A DNA stretch of 5,748 nucleotides from Rhodoblastus sp. GTDB lineage: Bacteria > Pseudomonadota > Alphaproteobacteria > Rhizobiales > Beijerinckiaceae. Made by a program: the position numbers and the translations under genes. The notes under the pieces are model-generated. The model was not told where the DNA came from, searched no databases, and saw only the letters and a program-made list of their open reading frames with translations. Positions 1-5,127 of the stretch are shown here, in pieces; the stretch's first letter is position 1; every line of letters begins with the position of its first letter. The stretch covers positions 2,988,149-2,993,896 of the forward strand of contig CP059255.1 in the NCBI GenBank assembly GCA_013693735.1. The letters run 5' to 3'.

Positions 1-819
1 CACCGACGCGATTTCGCGCGCTCCGCGGGCTGGAGGCGCTCGTCACGCCGGGCGTCGCCGACCACGGAGCGCGCGGCGCGAGCGGGCGATCTATTGTGGA
101 CGGCCGCGGTGGCGGCTGCCGCGCTGTGGGCGGCGTGGCTGATCGCGCGCTACCTCGCGCAAGGCCTGGCGCCGGGCGACGTGGCCGAGGCGTTCAAGGC
201 CGGGTTCGCCACATTGTTGCGGGTCGTCGCGCTGATCGCGGCGGCGAGCGTGATCTGGGTTCCGATCGGCGTGTGGATCGGCCTTCGTCCGGCGTTGGCG
301 GAGCGGTTGCAGCCGCTCGCGCAATTTCTCGCGGCGTTCCCGGCCAATGTGTTGTTTCCGATTTTCGTCGTGGCGATCGCGCGGGGCGACCTCGACCCTA
401 ACGTCTGGCTGTCGCCGCTTATGGTGCTGGGCACGCAGTGGTACATTTTGTTCAACGTGATCGCGGGGGCGAGCGTATTCCCCGGCGATCTTCTGGAAGC
501 CGCCTCGATGTCGCGGGTGAGAGGTCGACTGTGGTGGCGCTCGGTGATGCTGCCGGGCGTGTTCCCTTATTATGTGACGGGCGCGCTGACGGCGTCGGGC
601 GGCTGCTGGAACGCCAGCATCGTGGCGGAAGTGGCGAGTTGGGGCGACACCCGACTCGAAGCCTATGGGCTGGGCGCCTATATCGCCAACGCGACGGAGG
701 CGGGAAACTACCACAAGGTGGTTCTTGGCGTCGCGGTGATGAGCGTCTTCGTGCTCGCCTTCAATCGCCTCGTGTGGCGGCGGATGTATCGCTACGCCGA
801 ACGCCGGCTGCGTCTGTGA
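1..819 (+). CDS. ABC transporter permease, NitT/TauT type, C-terminal part (5' end outside window)
   Basis: The frame is open from base 1 to the TGA at 817-819, giving 272 visible residues, so the gene begins upstream. A TTG at 94 could be read as a start, but the sequence before it is an in-frame Arg/Ala/Ser-rich stretch that looks like a linker between two permease halves, so I treat this as the second half of a longer protein. From about base 88 there are roughly six hydrophobic segments, including LWTAAVAAAALWAAWLIA, VVALIAAASVIWVPIGVW and the last one VVLGVAVMSVFVLAF. The cytoplasmic EAA loop that docks on the ATPase is at 499-560 (EAASMSRVRGRLWWRSVMLP). By family this is an inner-membrane channel for a nitrate/sulfonate/bicarbonate-type importer. 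The ATPase gene follows after 22 bp, so the two are probably co-transcribed. The substrate cannot be told from this sequence. Confidence 0.87.
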   Translation, partial: HRRDFARSAGWRRSSRRASPTTERAARAGDLLWTAAVAAAALWAAWLIARYLAQGLAPGDVAEAFKAGFATLLRVVALIAAASVIWVPIGVWIGLRPALAERLQPLAQFLAAFPANVLFPIFVVAIARGDLDPNVWLSPLMVLGTQWYILFNVIAGASVFPGDLLEAASMSRVRGRLWWRSVMLPGVFPYYVTGALTASGGCWNASIVAEVASWGDTRLEAYGLGAYIANATEAGNYHKVVLGVAVMSVFVLAFNRLVWRRMYRYAERRLRL

Positions 820-841
820 ACGCCCTCAAGAGGATCGACCG

Positions 842-2179
842 ATGAGCCATGCATCCTCCTCCGCCGCCCTGCCCTCGCCCGCGCCGTCCGAGGCGCTGGT
901 GAGCGTGCAGAAGGTGCGTCATCTCTATCATAAAGGCGGCGGGTCCGACCTGGTGGTGCTCGACGACGTCAACATGACGCTCGGCGGCGCCGAGATCGTC
1001 GCGCTGCTCGGGCGCTCGGGATCGGGCAAGTCGACGCTGCTGCGCATCATCGCCGGGCTGCTTCGCCCCACCGAGGGCGAGGTGCGCGTCGCCGGCCGCG
1101 ACGTGCTCGGCCCGGCCGACGGCGTCGCGATGGTGTTTCAGAGCTTCGCGTTGTTCCCCTGGCTGACGGTGCTGGAGAATGTCGAGTTGGGGCTCGAAGC
1201 GCAGGGCGCGCCCGCCGACGAACGTCGACGCAGGGCCCTGGCGGCGATCGACCTGATCGGCCTCGACGGATTCGAGAGCGCCTATCCCAAGGAGATCTCC
1301 GGCGGCATGCGCCAGCGCGTCGGCCTCGCCCGCGCGCTCGTCACGCATCCCCAAATTCTGCTGATGGACGAGCCTTTCTCGGCGCTCGACGTGCTGACCG
1401 CCGAGACGCTGCGCACGGATCTGATCGACCTTTGGGTCGAGGGCCGAATGCCGATCAAGTCGATCCTGCTCGTCACCCACAACATCGAGGAGGCCGTTCT
1501 TATGAGCGATCGCATCCTCGTCTTCTCGTCGAATCCCGGCCGCATCGCCGCCGAGATCAAGATCGACCTGCCGCGCCCGCGCGATCGCGACGATCCCGCG
1601 TTCCGCGCTTTGGTCGACGAGATCTACGCGCGCATGACCAAACGTCCGCCGCCGCAGCAGACCGCGGCGCCGCGCGAGGCTGGCATCCCCGGCGTCGGCA
1701 TCGACATGATCCTGCCGCGGGTTTCCACCAACACCATCGCCGGCCTGATGGAGGAGATCGCCGCCTTCGACGGCAAGGCCGATCTGCCCGACCTCGCCGA
1801 GACGACCCAAATGGAGATCGACGAATTGTTTCCCGTCGCCGAAACGCTGCAATTGCTGCGCTTCGCCGAAATGGAGGCCGGCGACATCCGCCTCACAGCC
1901 GACGGAAAAGCCTTCGTCGAGATGGGGACCGATGCGCGCAAGCAGCTGTTTGGACGCAACCTCGTCGCTTATGCGCCGCTGGCGCAGCGCATCAGGCGCG
2001 TGCTCGACGAGCGCGCCAATCATCGCGCGCCGAAACTGCGGTTTCAGGACGGCGAAGACCACATGTCGGAGGAGGCGGCCGAGGAGACGATGCGCACGGT
2101 GATCAACTGGGCGCGCTACGGCGAGGTGTTCGCCTATGACGAAGCCAGCGAAACCTTAAGCCTCGAAAATCCGAACTAG
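842..2179 (+). CDS. ABC transporter ATP-binding protein, NitT/TauT type, with C-terminal AAA-associated domain
   Basis: This 445-residue cytoplasmic ATPase powers the permease encoded just upstream. All nucleotide-binding motifs are present: Walker A GRSGSGKST (57-65), Q-loop Q100, signature SGGMRQR (153-159), Walker B ILLMDEP (172-178) with D176/E177, D-loop SALD (180-183) and H-loop H213. The SDRILVFSSNPGRI stretch (222-235) is typical of the SsuB/TauB/NrtD group. Those proteins usually end near residue 260. Here about 180 more residues follow, and residues about 290-430 (LPRVSTNTIAGLMEEIAA, ELFPVAETLQLLRFAE, VINWARYGEVF) match the AAA-associated C-terminal domain, whose function is not established. 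The ATG at 842 is supported by AGAGGA at 829-834, 7 nt upstream. The Ser/Ala/Pro-rich first 16 residues are probably a flexible leader. No substrate-binding protein is visible, so the ligand is unknown. Confidence 0.93.
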   Translation: MSHASSSAALPSPAPSEALVSVQKVRHLYHKGGGSDLVVLDDVNMTLGGAEIVALLGRSGSGKSTLLRIIAGLLRPTEGEVRVAGRDVLGPADGVAMVFQSFALFPWLTVLENVELGLEAQGAPADERRRRALAAIDLIGLDGFESAYPKEISGGMRQRVGLARALVTHPQILLMDEPFSALDVLTAETLRTDLIDLWVEGRMPIKSILLVTHNIEEAVLMSDRILVFSSNPGRIAAEIKIDLPRPRDRDDPAFRALVDEIYARMTKRPPPQQTAAPREAGIPGVGIDMILPRVSTNTIAGLMEEIAAFDGKADLPDLAETTQMEIDELFPVAETLQLLRFAEMEAGDIRLTADGKAFVEMGTDARKQLFGRNLVAYAPLAQRIRRVLDERANHRAPKLRFQDGEDHMSEEAAEETMRTVINWARYGEVFAYDEASETLSLENPN

Positions 2180-2295
2180 GCCCGCGCAGGGACGCCGGCG
2201 CGCGCCGTTTCCGAAACAGCGCCCCAGCGCGCGCGCGTTGCGTGGGATCGCCAAAGAGCGCGGCCGAAGGCGCGAGAGCGGAGCGTGTCTTTAGG

Positions 2296-2331
2296 CGAAG
2301 CGCCCGGCGGAGTTTCTCGCCGCGCGCTTCG
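2296..2331. terminator. Long hairpin between convergent ABC operon and tRNA-Ser, possible bidirectional terminator
   Basis: The arms 2296-2310 and 2317-2331 pair over 15 positions with one mismatch (2304/2323) and one G-T pair, around a 6-base loop. The hairpin lies 117 bp past the ATPase stop and 54 bp past the 3' end of the convergent tRNA, where both transcripts should end. Neither strand has a T-run after the stem, so this is not a standard intrinsic terminator; it could instead be an RNA-stabilising hairpin. The rest of 2180-2385 shows no gene. Confidence 0.4.
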
Positions 2332-2385
2332 GATGAACAGCGCGCGTCTTAGCCGGCGCTGAGCCGAATGGGGCGTGTAAGGGGA

Positions 2386-2476
2386 TGGCGGAGACGATGG
2401 GATTCGAACCCATGATACCCTTTTGGGGTATGCTCATTTAGCAAACGAGTGCCTTCAGCCTCTCGGCCACGTCTCC
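2386..2476 (-). tRNA. tRNA-Ser (anticodon GCU)
   Basis: Read on the minus strand this is a complete 91-nt class II tRNA including an encoded CCA (2388-2386). The acceptor stem GGAGACG/CGTCTCC (2476-2470 and 2396-2390) is followed by discriminator G73, a serine identity base. The anticodon loop TTGCTAA carries GCT in a CTCGT/ATGAG stem, so it decodes AGC and AGU. The long variable arm ATACCC-CAAAA-GGGTAT is the main serine tRNA feature. The T-arm is ATGGG-TTCGAAT-CCCAT. Every stem pairs, so it looks functional. Confidence 0.97.
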
Positions 2477-2479
2477 GAA

Positions 2480-2507
2480 CCTGTCCGTGACGAGACCGTC
2501 GGACAGG
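2480..2507 (-). repeat. Inverted repeat in the 5' leader of tRNA-Ser
   Basis: The 8-bp perfect arms CCTGTCCG (2480-2487) and CGGACAGG (2500-2507) can be extended by a 3-bp inner stem, ACG (2490-2492) with CGT (2497-2499), past a 2-base bulge and around a 4-base loop. It starts only 4 bases from the mature 5' end of the tRNA. If transcription starts near 2508, this hairpin would open the tRNA precursor just ahead of the RNase P cut site. A protein-binding site is the alternative. Confidence 0.5.
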
Positions 2508-2514
2508 CCGCACT

Positions 2515-2543
2515 CCTATGCCCGAGGCGCGCGATTTTTGCAA
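2515..2543 (-). promoter_or_regulatory. Candidate promoter for tRNA-Ser
   Basis: On the minus strand TTGCAA (2543-2538, 4/6 to the -35 consensus) is followed after exactly 17 bases by CATAGG (2520-2515, 3/6 to the -10). This would start transcription near 2508, giving a leader of about 32 nt that holds the inverted repeat. The -10 match is weak, and the call rests on spacing and position. Confidence 0.33.
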
Positions 2544-2750
2544 GGAACACATCGTGCGGAGCGAGGGCCGACGGCGCCCTTCCCGGCATACGATCCAGCG
2601 CGATCCGCGGGCCGCGGAAAAGACACGCCACCTAACAAGACGCGATGGTCGGCGCGTGGCGACGGCGCGAAACGGCGCCCGGGCGGCATTGCGTTCGGCG
2701 GTCGTCTGTCCCCGTCATGGAGCGACGCAGGAGCCGGGGTGTTCAATGGT
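2544..2750. other. Intergenic stretch without a recognisable gene
   Basis: All six frames give Arg/Ala/Pro-rich translations with no family motif, and no tRNA-like fold or T-run terminator is visible. It lies between the tRNA promoter and the end of the transposase relic and may be old flanking sequence of the insertion. Confidence 0.5.
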
Positions 2751-2754
2751 CCGG

Positions 2755-3350
2755 GAGGCTGATTCGCAACCCGTGCACAGGCGGGCCTGCGGCCTTCAGG
2801 ACGTTCGCGACCGAGGCGATGGTCGCTTCGAAGTCCTTGGCGAGCCGTGGGTCAGCCGAGCCAAGCGAACACGCTCTCCACGACCCACCGCTTGAGGTGG
2901 ACGGCAAATCCGCCTGATCGGGTCGCCTTCCGACGATCGCGATCGCGACGCGTGTCGCCATTCTCATCGGCTCGCTCGCGCAACGGCGTCGGCGAACACG
3001 CGCTGGACGAACGCGACCCGGCTGCGCGCCTTCAACGCAGGATCCTCCCGTCGCTGTCTCGCCTTGTCGCTGTCTTGCACTTGCGCTGGTTACGACGCGA
3101 GGAGCAGGGCGCGATCGTCCGGGTGCACGGTCGCGTGGCGCGGGCGCGCCTGACCCGTTCGGCCGCGTCGTCGCCTCCGGGCGCCCGCTCTCGTTTGCCC
3201 TGACCGACTGGCCGCCGATCGCCGCCGCAGGCTCGCCTCGCGCCAGAGGCGTTCCCGATCCGCTGTGACACGCATGCGGTTCATGCGCTCGAACGGGCCC
3301 TCGTCGCGCCACGCCGCAAACCACAGGCGGACGGGCCAGGTTTGGAGGTC
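2755..3350 (-). pseudogene. Degraded IS5-family transposase (DDE type), scattered over three frames
   Basis: Reading the minus strand from 3350 down and changing frame gives successive pieces of one IS5-family transposase in the correct order. They are LQTWPVRLWFAAWRDEGPFER and ADRERLWREASL (3350-3228); AAAIGGQSV (3239-3184, second frame); GGDDAAERVRR (about 3182-3135, third frame); RPRHATVHPDDRALLLAS, stop at 3092-3090, then QVQDSDKA and VQRVFADA (to 2967). The last pieces are ATRVAIAIVGRRPDQA (2961-2912), GFAVHLKRWVVESVFAWLG (2911-2855, then a stop) and PRLAKDFEATIAS (from about 2850). Intact relatives run about 250-280 residues. Here roughly the first 70 residues are missing and several frame changes and stops interrupt the rest. 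Of the DDE triad, the first Asp of the IDSQSV-like motif is Gly, while the Asp of FADA and the Glu of RWVVE survive. No terminal inverted repeats were found, so this is a long-dead fragment. Confidence 0.85.
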
Positions 3351-3496
3351 GGAAACGAGCGCGCCCGCGATCGCGGCTCGTCCGGTGAAGCTCCCCTCGC
3401 CGCGGCGCACGCGCAGCGCGGCGTCCGGCTCGTAGCGCGCGAGCAGCCGATCTATGTCGCGACTTTCGCATGAGCGCGCACGAACGTCGCGTTCAT
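3351..3496 (-). pseudogene. Truncated SnoaL/NTF2-like protein fragment joined to the IS5 relic
   Basis: On the minus strand an ATG at 3496-3494 starts MNATFVRAHAKVA and then hits a stop. Shifting frame at about 3458 continues as SRDIDRLLARYEPDAALRV, then GSFTGRAAIAGAL. This resembles the N-terminal half of SnoaL-like (NTF2 fold) proteins, which typically read 'ARDIDALLALYAPDA ... F.GRAAI'. The homology stops where transposase sequence begins, in the same frame, so the two relics form a chimeric open stretch. No clear ribosome binding site precedes the ATG. The call rests on about 50 residues matched by eye and could be chance resemblance. Confidence 0.42.
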
Positions 3497-3678
3497 GTGA
3501 GATGGTTCCGTAGCGGTCGCGCCCGTCTCCTCGCTGTTGACGACACAGGAACGCATGACCTCGCAGCGCCCACCAAATGGGACGGAGCGAGATCGATGGC
3601 GGCTGAGCTTCGCGGAGCTTGAACAGGCTGGACGCCCCAGCCGCGTCGCCCGACGGACCGCCAGGCGAGGCCGGGCTC
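3497..3678. other. Spacer between the divergent relics
   Basis: This lies between the SnoaL-like fragment (minus) and the recognisable part of the HxlR-like relic (plus). It would have held the divergent promoters and the HxlR N-terminus, but no N-terminal HxlR motif can be read in any plus frame. A direct repeat GAGCTTCGCGGAGCTT at 3605-3620 is the only pattern noted. Confidence 0.4.
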
Positions 3679-3941
3679 GCCTTTCCGGGCCGCTGGCGGA
3701 ATGCTCTGGCGCCCAGGCGCTTAAAGGACGGCTCCAAGCGTCACATCGCGTTAGCGAGCGTCCATCCCGGGCGTCGCCAAGGTTCTATTGGAGCGGCTTA
3801 CAGAGCTTGAGGAGCGAGGCGTAATCCAGCGCACCGCGCAGGCCGCATTCCCACAAGCTGTTTTCCTCTTGGTTTTCGCCGGAAGGGGTCGAACTCGTCG
3901 GCATCCTCGACCAGGCCGGAATTTGGTCACGCGGCGCCTGA
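3679..3941 (+). pseudogene. HxlR-family winged-helix regulator, frameshifted
   Basis: Three plus frames read in order give the body of an HxlR-type DNA-binding regulator. Frame 1 gives PGRWRNALAPRRLKDGSKRH-IAL (3685-3753). After a shift at about 3754, frame 2 gives RASIPGVAKVLLERLTELEE, then RGVIQRTAQAAFP (3758-3855). After a second shift between about 3856 and 3876, frame 3 gives WFSPEGVELVGILDQAGIWS and ends at a TGA (3939-3941). This parallels the family order GGRW...RL..GPKRF..L...IPGVS..VL..RL.ELE..G...R...LTP.G..L..IL. Removing one base in 3754-3757 rejoins the first two blocks. The N-terminal 15-25 residues are not recognisable. HxlR regulators often lie divergent from the small enzyme they control, which fits the SnoaL-like fragment opposite. 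Confidence 0.72.
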
Positions 3942-4129
3942 GAGCGGGAAGCGGGGCGAGACAGGCATCCAGAGACATCGCGCCGGGCGCGACGTGCGCG
4001 CTTCGAGGGACGTCGGCGCGCAGAAGAACGCCGATCAGAACGGCGCCTTCACGCCATCAAAAGAGAGCGAGGACGAAAACGCGCCGTGGGCACGGACGCA
4101 ACCGGGATCGCACGCCTGCCTCGAAAGAG
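3942..4129. other. Intergenic stretch without a recognisable gene
   Basis: I see no coding motif on either strand between the HxlR-like relic and the terminator of the H1-like gene. Translations are low-complexity Arg/Ala/Ser. Confidence 0.45.
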
Positions 4130-4167
4130 CGCTTTCGGCGTCGCGACGCGGCGCGACGCCGAAAGCG
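4130..4167 (-). terminator. Perfect 16-bp hairpin downstream of the H1-like gene
   Basis: Arms 4130-4145 and 4152-4167 are perfect reverse complements around a 6-base loop (4146-4151). The hairpin begins 50 bp after the stop of the minus-strand H1-like gene. On that strand the stem is followed by CTCTTTC, a short pyrimidine-rich tail instead of a full T-run, so it is a plausible terminator or 3'-end stabiliser. CGAAAG at 4122-4127 could pair instead with CTTTCG at 4132-4137, allowing an alternative fold. Confidence 0.6.
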
Positions 4168-4217
4168 AACCGCGTCGCCGGGGCGTTCCCAGCGGCGACG
4201 CTCAGTCGTGATCGGCT

Positions 4218-4565
4218 TCAGCCTTCGCTCGTGGACGCCGGAGCGGCGGCCGGCGCTTCCGTCTTCGCCTTGCGCGGGCGACGCGGAGCGGCCTTGCGGG
4301 CGGTCTTCGAAGCGGCGCGCTTGGCGGCCTTCTTCGGGGTCTTTGGCGGCCTTCGTGGCCTTTTTCGTGGCCTTCTTGGCGACCTTTTTCGTCGTCGTCT
4401 TCGTCGTCTTTTGGCGACCTTCTTCGTCGCTTTCTTGGTCGCTTTCTTGGCCGCCTTCTTCGTCGCCTTCTTCGGCGCCTTCTTCGCGGCCTTCTTCGCC
4501 GTCTTCTTCGGCGCGCTCTTGCGGGCCGTCGTTTTCGTCGCGGCCTTCTTCATCGCCTTCGCCAT
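4218..4565 (-). CDS. Histone H1-like lysine/alanine-rich DNA-binding protein
   Basis: This encodes 115 very basic residues. Residues 1-52 are built from KKA/KKAT/TKK units (KKAAKKAPKKATKKAAKKAT), like bacterial histone H1/AlgP-type tails that bind and compact DNA. Residues 53-74 are Arg/Pro-rich (RRRRRRRKRSPRRPRKR). Residues 75-100 return to Lys/Ala (KTPKKAAKRAASKTARKAAP). A short Ala/Pro/Ser/Glu tail ends the protein. It has no folded domain, signal peptide or membrane segment. The frame is open further upstream, but the ATG at 4565-4563 is chosen because AAGGGA lies 7 nt before it and a good promoter lies just beyond. The Arg/Pro block appears to be the same Lys repeat read out of frame: one frame over, the DNA encodes KTTKTTTKKVAKKATKKATK. 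It is a monocistronic gene with its own promoter and 3' hairpin. The general role is inferred from composition. Confidence 0.85.
   Translation of the reverse strand: MAKAMKKAATKTTARKSAPKKTAKKAAKKAPKKATKKAAKKATKKATKKVAKRRRRRRRKRSPRRPRKRPRRPPKTPKKAAKRAASKTARKAAPRRPRKAKTEAPAAAPASTSEG
4342..4545 (-). repeat. Degenerate AAG-AAG-GCC coding repeat
   Basis: On the minus strand the H1-like gene is made of imperfect 9- to 12-base units based on AAGAAGGCC and AAGAAGGCGACG, with several ACG and AAA variants. Such arrays are prone to slippage, which may explain the frame changes at 4409-4412 and 4342-4344. On the plus strand they give Phe/Ala/Leu-rich antisense frames that are not genes. Confidence 0.7.
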
Positions 4566-4572
4566 CTTTTGG

Positions 4573-4578
4573 TCCCTT
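4573..4578 (-). promoter_or_regulatory. Ribosome binding site of the H1-like gene
   Basis: AAGGGA on the minus strand, 7 nt before the ATG at 4565, sets the start codon at MAKAMKK and excludes the longer upstream reading. Confidence 0.7.
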
Positions 4579-4595
4579 CTCGATGTGGCCTCTCG

Positions 4596-4624
4596 ATTTG
4601 AACGAGCGGCATCAGGCTTGACAA
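4596..4624 (-). promoter_or_regulatory. Sigma70-like promoter of the H1-like gene
   Basis: Minus-strand TTGTCA (4624-4619, 5/6 to TTGACA) is separated by exactly 17 bases from TCAAAT (4601-4596, 4/6 to TATAAT). The start would fall near 4589, giving a leader of about 24 nt that contains the ribosome binding site. Confidence 0.6.
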
Positions 4625-5047
4625 AACTATCGAGCTTCGCGTTCCGCGCAAGACGGCCGCATGCCCACACGATGCGTTCACGCCTGCCCTACAGGCGTAT
4701 TCGGCGCCGGCGCGGCGCGCGCGACGTCGAACGGACGGAAGAACCGACGTCGAAACACGCGCGTAAGCGCCGCCGCTTCATGCGCGTCCTGCACGCAGGC
4801 GCGCGCCCGGCCGCGCCGAACGGCGGCGCCGCGCGACGAGGCCCGAACGCGAAGACAGTTTAATTCAGGCACATCTTGAAATTGCGCGGTCGCGAGCGCG
4901 TCGCGAAGAGTCGCGCGCCGCCGCCTTCCGGCCTCGCGTCGAACACGGTCGATAGGCGACGCTGAAGGATTCGGGCGAAGTCTGCGACCCAGGCGAGACG
5001 TCCAGTCGCGCAGGCAAAAATTTTTGTGCAAAGCCGCCGCAAGAACC
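4625..5047. other. 420-bp gap without a convincing gene
   Basis: Frames on both strands here are open by GC bias only and show no family motif or supported start. Patterns seen are a 7-bp hairpin ACGCCTG-CCCTA-CAGGCGT (4680-4698); the 10-mer CGACGTCGAA twice, 23 bp apart (4722 and 4745); a bulged GC hairpin at 4782-4804; an AT-rich patch TTTAATTCAGG (4859-4869); and a 12-base palindrome CAAAAATTTTTG (5015-5026). None can be assigned a role. Confidence 0.5.
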
Positions 5048-5074
5048 AAAAACCGTCACGCGGCGACGTGACGG
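5048..5074 (-). terminator. Intrinsic terminator of gatB
   Basis: On the minus strand the 8-bp perfect stem CCGTCACG/CGTGACGG (arms 5067-5074 and 5053-5060, 6-base loop) runs straight into TTTTTGGTTCTT. This is the normal form of a Rho-independent terminator, 52 bp past the gatB stop. In the plus direction there is only CTCTTGATTT, so it acts mainly on the minus strand. Confidence 0.85.
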
Positions 5075-5090
5075 CTCTTGATTTCGAAAC

Positions 5091-5127
5091 GAACGGCGCG
5101 CTTCGCCGATTCGGCGCCGCGCCGTTC
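5091..5127 (-). repeat. Hairpin overlapping the gatB stop codon
   Basis: Perfect 10-bp arms GAACGGCGCG (5091-5100) and CGCGCCGTTC (5118-5127) enclose a second small stem, CGCCG-ATT-CGGCG. Two bases of the gatB stop codon (5128-5126) lie in the outer arm. It stands immediately ahead of the T-run terminator, so the transcript ends in two hairpins; the first may protect the 3' end. Confidence 0.6.

Noticed and set aside
91..714. Long minus-strand open frame opposite the permease
   Set aside because: Arg/His-rich antisense of a clear membrane protein with no domain; the plus strand has the EAA motif.
761..2062. 433-codon open frame on the minus strand opposite the ABC ATPase
   Set aside because: It is antisense to a protein with every ABC motif intact, its translation is His/Gln/Arg-rich with no motif, and GC bias alone keeps it open.
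2386..2476. tRNA-Ser as the attachment site of an integrated island covering the relics
   Set aside because: The relics lie on the 5' side of the tRNA, no second copy of the tRNA 3' end is seen in the window, and there is no integrase.
2743..3471. 242-codon minus frame as an intact novel protein
   Set aside because: Only parts match transposase, the intervening parts continue in other frames, and the rest is Arg/Pro/Gly noise.
3300..3500. Terminal inverted repeat matching the GAGGCTGATTCGCAACCC stretch near 2757
   Set aside because: I could not find a complementary copy on the far side of the transposase relic.
4342..4545. CRISPR-like array
   Set aside because: The repeats are short, contiguous, in frame with a coding sequence and have no unique spacers.
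4566..4670. 35-residue N-terminal extension of the H1-like protein
   Set aside because: It would cross the promoter and ribosome binding site and its sequence is not Lys/Ala repeat-like.
3994..4863. 289-codon plus frame with a Phe/Ala/Leu-rich, seemingly membrane-spanning stretch
   Set aside because: The hydrophobic part is the reverse complement of the AAG/GCC repeats of the H1-like gene; no start signal or family match.
4678..5049. Minus open frame of 123 codons in the gap beside gatB
   Set aside because: No recognisable motif, no ribosome binding site, and it overlaps the edge of the gatB terminator.
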